DNA of 59,017 nt. Origin: an uncultured Oscillospiraceae bacterium. GTDB lineage: Bacteria > Bacillota > Clostridia > Oscillospirales > Oscillospiraceae. The stretch's first letter is position 1. Each line of letters starts with the position of its first letter. This document shows, piece by piece, positions 16,645-24,445 of the stretch. Made by a program: the position numbers and the translations under genes. The notes under the pieces were generated by a model, which saw nothing but the letters and a program-made list of their open reading frames with translations, did not search any database and had not been told where the DNA came from. The stretch spans positions 1 to 59,017 of the forward strand of contig CAKTMW010000005.1 in the NCBI GenBank assembly GCA_934574095.1, given 5' to 3'.

Positions 16645-17055
16645 ATGAACTACGAATGCAAAATAACGGTATTGGAGACAAAGGTATTTCCGGAATTGCA
16701 GGAAAAGTATTTGGCTGATCCGAAATCAGGTCCGTGTCCCTGCTTCAAGGCGGGAGATACATTCCTTCTGAAAAGAACGCCGGAGCAGGATGACTTTTAC
16801 CATCTAATGAACGGCAAATTCTGCGGCGAGGCATGGGATGCCATCAGCCGATATGTCTATGCGGCACTGCAGGGTGGCTCCATTATGCGTAAGTGGACAA
16901 ATGACGACAGAATGATGATCGCCTGCTGCAATGACGGCACGCGCCCTGTTATCTTCAAAATAGAGCGGATTGATATTCCGGAAAGCGAAGAAGAAAAACA
17001 ATGGTTGGAAAAGCAGAATTTTAAGAACACGGCAGATGATGCTTATACAGGCTGA
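16645..17055 (+). CDS. TIGR04076-family protein, 136 aa
   Basis: This is the only plus-strand gene in the conjugation region. The start at 16645 is set by an AGGAGG site five bases upstream; the reading to 16570 is not needed. It matches the TIGR04076 pattern: a first strand YECKITVLE, a CPCF-x-x-GD turn, a Gly-x-FCGEAWDAISRYVYAALQGGS block, and the closing CNDGTRPVIFKIERID. The family is small and uncharacterised, often found in anaerobes, with conserved Cys residues that may bind metal or a cofactor. It has its own promoter and a terminator-like hairpin, so it is an independent cargo cassette. Confidence 0.75.
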   Translation: MNYECKITVLETKVFPELQEKYLADPKSGPCPCFKAGDTFLLKRTPEQDDFYHLMNGKFCGEAWDAISRYVYAALQGGSIMRKWTNDDRMMIACCNDGTRPVIFKIERIDIPESEEEKQWLEKQNFKNTADDAYTG

Positions 17056-17079
17056 CAACTTCCGGTTTGTCTGCTTATC

Positions 17080-17111
17080 AAGCGGCTTGATCCATTTGGA
17101 TCGAGCCGCTT
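17080..17111. terminator. Bidirectional terminator-like hairpin
   Basis: A 14-bp stem with one G-U pair (17080-17093 with 17098-17111) and an ATTT loop lies between the convergent ends of the TIGR04076 gene and the 306-aa gene on the minus strand. Confidence 0.7.
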
Positions 17112-17115
17112 TCAC

Positions 17116-18036
17116 TTACATCATCCTCTGCCCCTGCCGCTGCTCCGGGAAGGGCGGGTCCAGGCGGCGCAGCAGGCCGAACTCCGTTTGCGTCACGCAG
17201 TCGTTTTCCATGCAATCCTGACCGTATTTCTCAAAATCCATGTAGCCGTCCAGCTCATAGATGGCTTCATCATCCAGCCCCAACGTTTCCTGCAATCGCT
17301 GCTGACCGTAACCGTAGGCACCTTCTACGATGCGCTGATAGTTGTCCAGATTTCGCAGGAGTTCACAGGCTCCGCGCAGCGTATCCGGCCGCTCTGCCTC
17401 CAGCACGGCGGCGTAGGTCAGAAGCGCGCCATCCTTTTGCCAGATGTCCTCTAAGGCTTCGGCAAAATCGTTGTAATCCTCCACGGCGGGGCAATCCGTA
17501 TCACGGATCAGCTCACCGATGTAAGGCACCTTGAAGCGAATATCACAGAGCATGGCATCCGCGAAAACATCGATATCAAGATAATTTTTCACAGCGTCGA
17601 GGTATTCCTCATCAGCGGGGAGGACGAGAGTGTAGTCCGGCTTCCCGTCGACATGCAATGTCATGCGGAGCATTTCATCCCGATTCTCGTCCCGCCAAGG
17701 CTCTGCCGGCGAAAGGTAGCTGCGGTCGATCCCCATATCCGGCGTCAGCAAGCTGCGGGCGTTTGGGACAAAGGCACTGTACCGGGCGTAGTTGTACCCC
17801 TGTGGGTCAACAAGGAAACCGTCCGTTCCATCCGCGTCGAGGATGAGCAGGCAGTGTCTGGTGTCACCATCGTGCCGGATGGCATTTTTGTTCTCCGCGA
17901 TGAAATCATAGTCAGCCAGCAGTGCGCGGCTGAACTGCTGGAACCGCTGGCTTGGCAGCTCGATGACCTTATCCACGGCACAGGGGTCTGCCTCACACCC
18001 GGTCTGCTTACACTTCAGTTCTGCTTGAATGATCAT
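17116..18036 (-). CDS. Conserved ICE protein, DUF6329-like, 306 aa
   Basis: A 306-aa cytoplasmic acidic protein. The N-terminal half has GDTRHCLLILDADGTDGFLVDPQGYNYARYSAFVPNARSLL, which I associate with DUF6329 of Clostridia elements; I am not certain of the number. The C-terminal half is helical and ends RLDPPFPEQRQGQRMM. It has no catalytic motif that I can recognise. It overlaps the stop of the ArdA-like gene by four bases, so the two are translated together. A role in early establishment of the element after transfer fits the position but is inference. Confidence 0.6.
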   Translation of the reverse strand: MIIQAELKCKQTGCEADPCAVDKVIELPSQRFQQFSRALLADYDFIAENKNAIRHDGDTRHCLLILDADGTDGFLVDPQGYNYARYSAFVPNARSLLTPDMGIDRSYLSPAEPWRDENRDEMLRMTLHVDGKPDYTLVLPADEEYLDAVKNYLDIDVFADAMLCDIRFKVPYIGELIRDTDCPAVEDYNDFAEALEDIWQKDGALLTYAAVLEAERPDTLRGACELLRNLDNYQRIVEGAYGYGQQRLQETLGLDDEAIYELDGYMDFEKYGQDCMENDCVTQTEFGLLRRLDPPFPEQRQGQRMM

Positions 18037-19217
18037 CGTGAAAGCCCTCCCATCTCCATGCGGCTGCTCTGGCTTCCGTTCATCACTTCCTCCATGCTGT
18101 AATAGCCCTTATAGGCAATGTAGCCCCGGTCGGTGAAAATTCCGTCCTCCTCGTTCATGCGCTCCGTGCTGTACTTTTCATAGTCATAAAAAGCGTCGAG
18201 GTTTTCGTCATAGTCGAAATGACCGGACTGCCGGATCATGTATTTGCCGTAGTCCTCCGGCGTATGCGCGTCGGGGGCGAAGTCAAAGAGGTCGAGGTTC
18301 TCCGCAAGGTTTTTGATCTGTGCCGCGGACTTTGGCTTTGCCAGCATGACCACGGCCCCCAGCTTTTCCATATCCGCTTTTGACAACCCATCCGTTGCCG
18401 CTGCCAGTTCGTTGAGATCAGAGATAGTTTCGTACTCCATATCCAACAGGACATCCACCTCGTTGGGGCGCTGGCTGTCCTCCAGCCGCAGGCGGACATT
18501 GGCGGAGTCTGTGATGCCCCCACGAAGGAGGGCGCGGTCGATCTCCTCCCGCTCCATGGGGAGGTACAGCCATGTGATGTGATTGGTGTCCTCCGGCTCA
18601 GCTTTGGAGGTCACCGCAACGGTGATTGTGTTCGGCTCATAGTAATAGCAGGGGAAGAACCGGCCGTCATAGATTTGCTCTAACTTCATGCCGTTGTCGT
18701 AGACCACGCCGTAGGGAGTGATCGTGCCGCTGCCGCTTTCAATGAGCTGCCGCGCGGTTTCCTTGCCGTCCAGCGCGTTCAGCCCATCCACACTTGCGCT
18801 GCCGCCGTGCAGATTCATGTAGTGGTTCCGGCCAATGGCGGAGAGGTCAGAGAAATCTGTGATGACCGTAGCCTGTTGGCAGCAGAAGGTCAGGTTGATC
18901 AGATCCTTCAGTTCAAAAAGCTCCAGCTTGTGGGCCATCGCCTGAAACTGTGCGGCTTCGCCAGTGTCGAAACCATCCAGCCGCTTTGCGAGATAGTTCA
19001 GCTCCTCCACATTGACCGTAAGCATCTCCGTGCGCTTGAACACAGAGTAAAAGCTGTCGATTGCCTGCACCTTGCAATCGGCTTTGACCGCGTCGCCAAT
19101 CTCCAGCGCCTCCAGCAACTCCATACAGCGTGCGTACTGATCATGCGGAATAGGGAACGGGATGGTTGCCACACCATATTCCGGGTGAGATGGGTTACTT
19201 AAAACTGCTCGAATCAT
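18033..19217 (-). CDS. ArdA-like antirestriction protein (ICE type)
   Basis: A 394-aa very acidic protein opening MIRAVLSNPSHPEYGVATIPFPIPHDQYARCMELLEAL, with LNYLAKRLDGFDTGEAAQFQAM and LKDLINLTFCCQQATVITDFSDL in the middle. Proteins of this family in Clostridia elements are annotated as ArdA-like antirestriction proteins; ArdA mimics DNA with surface acids and blocks type I restriction of incoming DNA. The high Asp/Glu content agrees. Length is twice that of classic ArdA (about 165 aa), so it either carries an additional domain or is only distantly related. It is the second gene from the element's right end, as expected for an early-expressed function. Confidence 0.6.
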   Translation of the reverse strand: MIRAVLSNPSHPEYGVATIPFPIPHDQYARCMELLEALEIGDAVKADCKVQAIDSFYSVFKRTEMLTVNVEELNYLAKRLDGFDTGEAAQFQAMAHKLELFELKDLINLTFCCQQATVITDFSDLSAIGRNHYMNLHGGSASVDGLNALDGKETARQLIESGSGTITPYGVVYDNGMKLEQIYDGRFFPCYYYEPNTITVAVTSKAEPEDTNHITWLYLPMEREEIDRALLRGGITDSANVRLRLEDSQRPNEVDVLLDMEYETISDLNELAAATDGLSKADMEKLGAVVMLAKPKSAAQIKNLAENLDLFDFAPDAHTPEDYGKYMIRQSGHFDYDENLDAFYDYEKYSTERMNEEDGIFTDRGYIAYKGYYSMEEVMNGSQSSRMEMGGLSR

Positions 19218-19422
19218 TCTTCTGCCTCCGTCCTATTTCCTCCATATCCGTCCGCAAGCAAGTCCCGTCCCGATGCCAGCAGACGATGCCGTGGCGCGGG
19301 TAAGGACAGCCCTGACACCGCTCATGCTCATTACAGAACACCGGCTCCGGTGATTTTTGCTGATAGGGCGCTGGCTGTCGTTCGTCGATCCGCCGCGCCA
19401 GCGGTCTTGTTGGTTTTCGCAT
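19195..19422 (-). CDS. Small Cys-rich ICE protein, 75 aa
   Basis: The start at 19422 has GAGGAG seven bases upstream; the longer reading to 19470 lacks support. The chain is basic at the N terminus (MRKPTRPLARRIDERQP) and then has a cluster CNEHERCQGCPYPRHGIVCWHRDGTC, with five Cys and two or three His, which probably binds zinc or an Fe-S cluster. It overlaps the start of the ArdA-like gene by 23 bp. It is the first gene of the leftward operon and faces the stem-loop array. Function unknown. Confidence 0.6.
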   Translation of the reverse strand: MRKPTRPLARRIDERQPAPYQQKSPEPVFCNEHERCQGCPYPRHGIVCWHRDGTCLRTDMEEIGRRQKNDSSSFK

Positions 19423-19472
19423 ATACTGCTCCTCTCTGGGCTGCCGCCCTTGATCTGTCCTGAAACGCAAAA

Positions 19473-19744
19473 AGAGCGCCGGTTCGATGGTTTTACGAAA
19501 CCAACAAACCGACGCTCTAAACTTTGTGAAACTTTTTTATGAAAAAAGCCCCCTTTTGCGAGGAAATTCCTCATACAAAAGGGGACTGCATCCGATCATT
19601 TTGCCAGAAAACAGGAAAAGAGGGGTTCAAATCACGTTGAACCCCTCTCAGACGGCTCTGACATCCATGCTTGAAACCGTTAAAATCGGGGTATGGAAAA
19701 CCCCGAAAAGGCTTGATGCCATGCGGTTTTCACCGTATGGCATC
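19473..19744. repeat. Array of five stem-loops at the element's right end
   Basis: Five separate inverted repeats follow one another: (1) 19473-19484 with 19507-19518 (one mismatch), enclosing TGGTTT-tacg-AAACCA; (2) CCCCTTTTG 19550-19558 with 19576-19584, enclosing GAGGAAATTCCTC; (3) GAGGGGTTCAA 19620-19630 with 19637-19647; (4) CGGGGT 19687-19692 with 19700-19705; (5) 19715-19727 with 19732-19744 (13 bp, one G-T mismatch). No gene is present in this 290-bp gap between the first ICE gene and tRNA-Leu. Some may be terminators; together they resemble a transfer-origin, single-strand-origin or attachment-end region. Confidence 0.65.
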
Positions 19745-19762
19745 TAAACCTGTTTGTTAACT

Positions 19763-19850
19763 TGGTGCGCGAGGCGGGACTTGAACCCGCACGCCCGTAG
19801 TGAGCACTAGAACCTGAATCTAGCGAGTCTGCCAATTCCACCACTCGCGC
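19763..19850 (-). tRNA. tRNA-Leu (anticodon CAG)
   Basis: An 88-nt class II tRNA with CCA encoded. The 7-bp acceptor stem pairs GCGCGAG at the 5' end with CTCGCGC, followed by discriminator A and CCA (19763-19766). The anticodon loop is TTCAGGT in a CTAGA/TCTAG stem, giving CAG. The T-arm GGTTCAAGTCC is intact. Its 3' end faces the stem-loop array and ICE region. Confidence 0.93.
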
Positions 19851-19930
19851 AAACAACGTAGTTGATTATAACCGATGTTCTCGTGTTTGTCAACACCTTT
19901 TTTCGATTATCTTCAACTTTTTTGAGAGGG

Positions 19931-20017
19931 TGGTGCGAGCGATGGGACTTGAACCCACACGTCCTTACGAACACAGGCACCTCAAGCCTGCCTGTCTGCC
20001 GATTCCAGCACGCTCGC
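19931..20017 (-). tRNA. tRNA-Leu (anticodon GAG)
   Basis: An 87-nt class II tRNA. Acceptor stem GCGAGCG pairs with CGCTCGC, then ACCA (19931-19934). The anticodon loop is TTGAGGT between CAGGC and GCCTG, giving GAG. The long variable arm typical of Leu is present. It lies 80 bases upstream of the CAG isoacceptor, probably in one transcript. Confidence 0.93.
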
Positions 20018-20093
20018 AAATCGTCAGCCTCTCAAGAGTACCTGCTTATTATACCAGACCGCCTTTATTTGTCAAGCCTAAAATTTCCTCTGC

Positions 20094-20810
20094 TTATACC
20101 TGGTCGAGCACCTGGCCGATGGGCCCGTCGATGACCAAGTCGGCGCCGATATCGGCCCCCACGGCGCCCTTGTTGATGACCACCAGCTTATGGCCCCGGT
20201 AGTAGCGCACCAGTCCCGCCGCCGGATAGACCACCAGCGACGTGCCGCCGATGATCAGCATGTCCGCATCGTGGATGTACCGCAGGGCCCTGTCCATCAC
20301 GTCCTCGTCCAGCCCCTCCTCATACAGCACCACGTCCGGCTTGATATCGCCGCCGCAGGTGCATTTGGGCACACCGGTGCTGTGCAGGATGGTGTCCAGC
20401 CCATAGAACTTATGACACCGCTCACAGTAGTTCCGCAGGACGCTGCCGTGAAGCTCCAGCACCTCGCGGCTGCCCGCTTTCTGGTGCAGGCCGTCGATAT
20501 TCTGCGTGATGACGGCTTTCAGCTTGCCCTCCTGCTCCCACTGGGCCAGCTTGCGGTGGGCGGCGTTGGGCTGGGCGTCAGGGGCCAGCATTTTCGCCCG
20601 GTAGAACTCATAGAACTCCGCCTTGTGTGCCATATAAAAGCTGTGGCTCAGCATGGTCTCCGGCGGGTAACGGAACTTCTGGTGATACAGGCCGTCCACG
20701 CTGCGGAAATCCGGGATGCCGCTCTCGGTGGAGACGCCCGCCCCGCCGAAAAACACAATGTTGTCGCTGCCGTCCACCAGTTCCTTCAATTTGCGGATCT
20801 GCTCGTCCAT
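20094..20810 (-). CDS. cobB: Sirtuin NAD-dependent protein deacylase
   Basis: A 238-aa Sir2-family enzyme that removes acyl groups from lysines using NAD+. It shows GAGVSTESGIPDFRS (23-37), TQNIDGLHQKAG (102-113) and the catalytic His121 in LELHGS. Four zinc Cys are at 129, 132, 150 and 152 (CERC and CTC). The C-terminal GTSLVVYPAAGL and VVINKG segments bind NAD. The start ATG follows GGAGGTACCCCT. It is the last gene of a minus-strand group with a cation diffusion facilitator (12-bp gap), and the tRNA-Leu pair lies downstream. Confidence 0.93.
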   Translation of the reverse strand: MDEQIRKLKELVDGSDNIVFFGGAGVSTESGIPDFRSVDGLYHQKFRYPPETMLSHSFYMAHKAEFYEFYRAKMLAPDAQPNAAHRKLAQWEQEGKLKAVITQNIDGLHQKAGSREVLELHGSVLRNYCERCHKFYGLDTILHSTGVPKCTCGGDIKPDVVLYEEGLDEDVMDRALRYIHDADMLIIGGTSLVVYPAAGLVRYYRGHKLVVINKGAVGADIGADLVIDGPIGQVLDQV

Positions 20811-20822
20811 AGGGGTACCTCC

Positions 20823-21992
20823 TTATTCCACGTAAGAGTTTTCGATCTTCACCACGGCCCGGTAATGGCCGTCCATGTCCTCCACCAGGCGGCAGACCTT
20901 CTGGGCCACCTGGGGCCGGGTCAGCTGCTCGTCAAAGGGGATGACCACGTCGAAGATCAGGTTGGCATGGGTCGTGCCGGGGACAATGCGGAAATCATGG
21001 ATGGTCAGCCGGGGATCGATGGTCTTCACCAGCGCCGCCACCTGCTCATGCAGGGCCGTTACCGCCGGGTCGCCCACCACCACGGGGTCCATGTGGATCA
21101 CCGCCTCACAGTGGAGCTTCCGCCCCAACTCCGACTCGATGTTGTCGATGACATCGTGGAGCTCCAGCAGCTGTCCGTCCGCCGGGACCTCGGCGTGAAG
21201 GGAGATGATGCGCCGTCCCGGCCCGTAGTCGTGCACCACCAGGTCGTGGACGCCCACCACCTGGGGATGGGCCATCACCAATTCCTCGATCCGGCGCACC
21301 AGCGCCGGGTCGGGAGCCTGCCCCAGCAGAGGACTGATGGTGTCCCGCGCCGCCTGCACCGCCGACCACAGAATGAACAGCGCCACCACAAGGCCCACCC
21401 AGCCGTCCAGCCGCAGACCGGTAAACCGGCTCACGATCATGGACAGCAGCACGGCGGCGGTGGCCGCCGTGTCGCTGAGACTGTCCGCCGCGGTGGCGGC
21501 CATGGCGGTGGAGTCGATCTTCTTCCCCACCGCTTTATTATAGGTATACATATAGAACTTCACGGCGATGGAGGCCAGCAGAATGCCGCAGGCCAGCCAA
21601 GAGAAGGTCACTTCCGCCGGATGGACGATCTTGTCCACCGAGGACTTGGCCAGCTCCGCGCCCATCAGCAAAATCAATCCCGCCACCGCCAGACCGGAGA
21701 TATACTCCATCCGTCCGTGGCCGAAGGGATGGCCCGCGTCGGGCTTTTTTCCCGCCAGACGGAAGCCCAGCAGCGTCACCACCGAGGAACCGGCGTCTGA
21801 CAGGTTGTTGAAGGCGTCCGCCGTGATGGCGATGGAGCCGCTGATGCTGCCTGCCGCCAGCTTTCCGGCGAACAGCAGCAGATTCAGCCCAATACCCACA
21901 AAGCCGCACAGCGCGCCCCAGGCGCGGCGCACCGCGTTGTCCTCCACCCGCTCACGGTTGGGGATGCACCATTTTGCCAGTAGAGAGATCAT
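20823..21992 (-). CDS. Cation diffusion facilitator (CDF) family transporter
   Basis: A 389-aa metal/H+ antiporter with six predicted membrane segments and a C-terminal cytoplasmic domain. The first metal-site helix has ITADAFNNLSDAG, and the second AMAATAADSLSDTAAT, supplying Asp residues of the transport site; HPFGHGRMEY is the conserved loop after helix III. CDF proteins export Zn2+, Mn2+, Fe2+ or similar; the metal cannot be told from sequence alone. The C-terminal extension of about 90 residues beyond the basic dimerisation domain (HANLIFDVVIPFDEQL...) is seen in a Firmicutes subgroup. A good AAAAGGAG site precedes the ATG. Confidence 0.9.
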   Translation of the reverse strand: MISLLAKWCIPNRERVEDNAVRRAWGALCGFVGIGLNLLLFAGKLAAGSISGSIAITADAFNNLSDAGSSVVTLLGFRLAGKKPDAGHPFGHGRMEYISGLAVAGLILLMGAELAKSSVDKIVHPAEVTFSWLACGILLASIAVKFYMYTYNKAVGKKIDSTAMAATAADSLSDTAATAAVLLSMIVSRFTGLRLDGWVGLVVALFILWSAVQAARDTISPLLGQAPDPALVRRIEELVMAHPQVVGVHDLVVHDYGPGRRIISLHAEVPADGQLLELHDVIDNIESELGRKLHCEAVIHMDPVVVGDPAVTALHEQVAALVKTIDPRLTIHDFRIVPGTTHANLIFDVVIPFDEQLTRPQVAQKVCRLVEDMDGHYRAVVKIENSYVE

Positions 21993-22004
21993 AGGCTTCT
22001 CCTT

Positions 22005-23327
22005 TTACCCTTTTACTTCCCGCTCTCCGGCGGAATAGACCCACCGCTTGGTCAGGCCGTAGACCAGCGGGATCATGTACAGCAGCACGGCGTAGGGGAT
22101 GGCCCGCTGATCCACCCCCAGCATCACCAGCGGGATGCTGCAGGCGATGTTCCACGGGATCAGAGCCGACAGGACGATGCCGCTGTTTTCCATGTCCACC
22201 GCCTGTTCATTGGGGTCGGTATAGCAGCGGCGCAGCAGCTGCCCGCCCATGACGATGACCACCGACTGGTTGCAGAAGAGCATCCCCGCCCCCAGACTCA
22301 CCGCCGCCGCGGCGGCAAAGCGGCCCCATCGCCGGGCCAGTTTTTCCACCAGACCCACCGCGCCGTTCAGTACGCCGACGCCGTCCAGCAGGCCCGCCAG
22401 CAGCCCCGTGGTAAACACCAGCGCCGCCGGCTTGGCCATGGAGACAATACCGCCGCCGGAGAGGATATCCTTCAGCTGTCCCGCGGCGGGATAGTAGCCC
22501 ACCACCGCCGTTTTCAGCATTTCCCACACCGTCATGCCCTGCACGAACACGCTGACCAGTCCCGCCGCCGCCACGCTGAGGCCGATGCTGATGAGCACCG
22601 GCACCTTGCAAAGCGGCAGCACCAGCATCACCGCCGCCGGCAGCAGCGCCCACAGGGAGATGACGGCGCTGTCCCGCAGGGCCTGCAATAAGCTCTCGTC
22701 CACCGCCGTGATGGGGTGACGGACAGACAGCACACCGTAGACGAGCACCGACAGCGCCACCGGCAGCGCACCGGTGCGCAGCATATTCCGCAGATTGTCA
22801 TAGAGCTTCGTCCCCGTCTCCGCCGCCACCAGCGCGGCAGAGGAGGACGCGGGGGAGCACCGGTCGCCGAAATACGCGCCGGACAGGATGGCCCCCGCCG
22901 CCACCGCCTCGCTGACGCCGCCGGAGCGGGCCAGGGCCATCAGCACGATACCCGCCGTGCCCACCACGCCGAAGGACGTGCCCAGGGCGTAGGAGATCAG
23001 CGCCGTCAGCAGAAAGGCCACCAGCACAAACAGCTTGGGCGAGATGGCCTGTACGCCGTAGTAAATAAAGAACACGATGGTGCCGCCGCTGCGCCACAGG
23101 GCGGTGATGGCCCCGATAAACACAAAGATGCGCAGCACGATCAGCACCCGCCGCCCCTCGGACCAGGCCATGGTCCACATGGCCCGGAGGGCATGGCCCT
23201 GTTTATGGCCATAGAGGGCAAACAGCGCCAGCCCCAGCAGCAGCGCCCACAAAAACGACCACCCCATGACAAGGCAAACCGCCATGGCCGCCAGAAACAG
23301 GGCAAAGCAGACAACCACGCCGCCCAT
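22005..23327 (-). CDS. NhaC-family Na+/H+ antiporter
   Basis: A 440-aa polytopic membrane protein with about 11-12 hydrophobic segments. Typical NhaC features include SYALGTSFGVVGTAGIVLMAL, GAILSGAYFGDRCSPASSSAALVA and FCNQSVVIVMGGQLL. The ATG at 23327 overlaps the stop of the preceding gene (ATGA), so I choose it over the reading to 23366. These proteins exchange Na+ for H+, and some exchange organic anions such as malate/lactate. It probably belongs to one transcript with the zinc-ribbon gene upstream and the CDF gene downstream. Confidence 0.85.
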   Translation of the reverse strand: MGGVVVCFALFLAAMAVCLVMGWSFLWALLLGLALFALYGHKQGHALRAMWTMAWSEGRRVLIVLRIFVFIGAITALWRSGGTIVFFIYYGVQAISPKLFVLVAFLLTALISYALGTSFGVVGTAGIVLMALARSGGVSEAVAAGAILSGAYFGDRCSPASSSAALVAAETGTKLYDNLRNMLRTGALPVALSVLVYGVLSVRHPITAVDESLLQALRDSAVISLWALLPAAVMLVLPLCKVPVLISIGLSVAAAGLVSVFVQGMTVWEMLKTAVVGYYPAAGQLKDILSGGGIVSMAKPAALVFTTGLLAGLLDGVGVLNGAVGLVEKLARRWGRFAAAAAVSLGAGMLFCNQSVVIVMGGQLLRRCYTDPNEQAVDMENSGIVLSALIPWNIACSIPLVMLGVDQRAIPYAVLLYMIPLVYGLTKRWVYSAGEREVKG

Positions 23328-23923
23328 CACTCCGCTCCCCGGATGGTCAGCGTCATCTGGCAGCACAGGCGGTCCAGGTCCTCGTCCGTCCCGGCGGGCA
23401 GCCGCAGCTTGCCGCCGCAGCGGCGGCAGATCAGGTCCACCGCGTCCCGGTGCACCTGGATACCGTAATCCGTGCTGCCGCAGGTGCAGCGGACGCCGCC
23501 CCGCGCGGCGATGTCCTTCAGCTCAGAGAGCACCTCGTACATGATGACATTGTCGGTGAAGGCTTCCTTTTCCTCGCACTTCTCCTTCTCCGCCCGGATG
23601 GCCAGCTCCTCCATGGCGCTTTGCACTTGGGCAGGATCACCGGCGTAACAGCACAGCTGCTTCGTCTCCGGACAGGCCAGACCCACGCCCCGGCCCGTCA
23701 GAATCGCCGGGGCATCCACCTCGGCCTGATGGACGCCGCCGCACAGGCCGCAGGGGACCCACATACGGAACTGGACGCCGTCGGTCTGTATTTCCAGTTC
23801 GCTGTCGCCGCACTCACAGGTGATGCGGGCGGCGGCCGCCTGCAAGGCGAAAACGCTGCGTGTGCCCATCACCGCCTTGCCGCATTTGGGGCAGATATAG
23901 CCAAAGCCCCGTGTCTCTTCCAT
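23327..23923 (-). CDS. Multi-zinc-ribbon protein of unknown function, 198 aa
   Basis: I do not recognise the family. The chain carries many Cys pairs: CPKCG (11-15), CECG, CGLCG, CCY, then in the C-terminal part CTCG, CRRCG and a final LCC. These look like two or three zinc ribbons separated by a helical segment rich in Glu/Lys (about 100-140). No nuclease or polymerase motif is visible. The arrangement suggests a cytoplasmic metal-binding or nucleic-acid-binding protein. The gene overlaps nhaC by four bases, so a link with ion homeostasis is possible. Confidence 0.6.
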   Translation of the reverse strand: MEETRGFGYICPKCGKAVMGTRSVFALQAAAARITCECGDSELEIQTDGVQFRMWVPCGLCGGVHQAEVDAPAILTGRGVGLACPETKQLCCYAGDPAQVQSAMEELAIRAEKEKCEEKEAFTDNVIMYEVLSELKDIAARGGVRCTCGSTDYGIQVHRDAVDLICRRCGGKLRLPAGTDEDLDRLCCQMTLTIRGAE

Positions 23924-24292
23924 AGGTACACCTCATTCGTTCTGGTCGTATTTGCTTTATTATACGCCATGCCGCCCGCCATTTCCAGACCCAAACGGGA
24001 AATTTTCCCTCTCTCCGCCGCAAAACCGTTGACAGCGCCGCCCCTGCCGGACTATGATAATAGGCATCAAGACTGCGCAAAGGTTTTTTCCACCAGGTGT
24101 GGACACGCTGTCACCTTTCGACGCTTTTCGACTTGCTGTGAAAAACGTCAATCCGTGGCAGTAAACTCCCGCCATCCGCTACATAGCGGTCCCTTCGTCT
24201 CCGCAAACCGCAGATATGGTAGTTTTTGTCGGAAGGACATTTCCTGTGCGGAAACTTCGCGGCGCGCCGCGCCGCCGTTTCTTCCTCCCTTT

Positions 24293-24331
24293 TGTCGAAT
24301 CGGGTCTATAAGAATTTGTTTGAAATCGACA
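24293..24331 (+). promoter_or_regulatory. Candidate Spo0A boxes in the 520-bp spo0A upstream region
   Basis: The gap 23924-24445 holds no gene I can support. Within it are an exact 0A box TGTCGAA (24293-24299) and an inverted near-match (ATCGACA, 24325-24331, reading TGTCGAT on the other strand). Spo0A controls its own gene in other spore formers, so autoregulation is the likely role. A convincing sigma-H promoter was not found. Confidence 0.55.
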
Positions 24332-24445
24332 AGAATACCTTGAAAATGATGTTGCTTTCTGGTAATTTGTTATGCAGCAAGGCGATAATCTGGAAAATAT
24401 CACGAAACGCGCCAGGCAAATTTATGAGAGAGGGAATGAAGAAGT

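Noticed and set aside
19763..19850. tRNA-Leu(CAG) 3' end as the ICE attachment site
   Set aside because: The position is suggestive, but I found no second copy of the tRNA 3' end near the left border and no integrase, so it is not claimed as an att site.
20190..21800. 536-codon plus-strand ORF opposite cobB and the CDF gene
   Set aside because: It crosses two well-supported minus-strand genes and has antisense-type composition.
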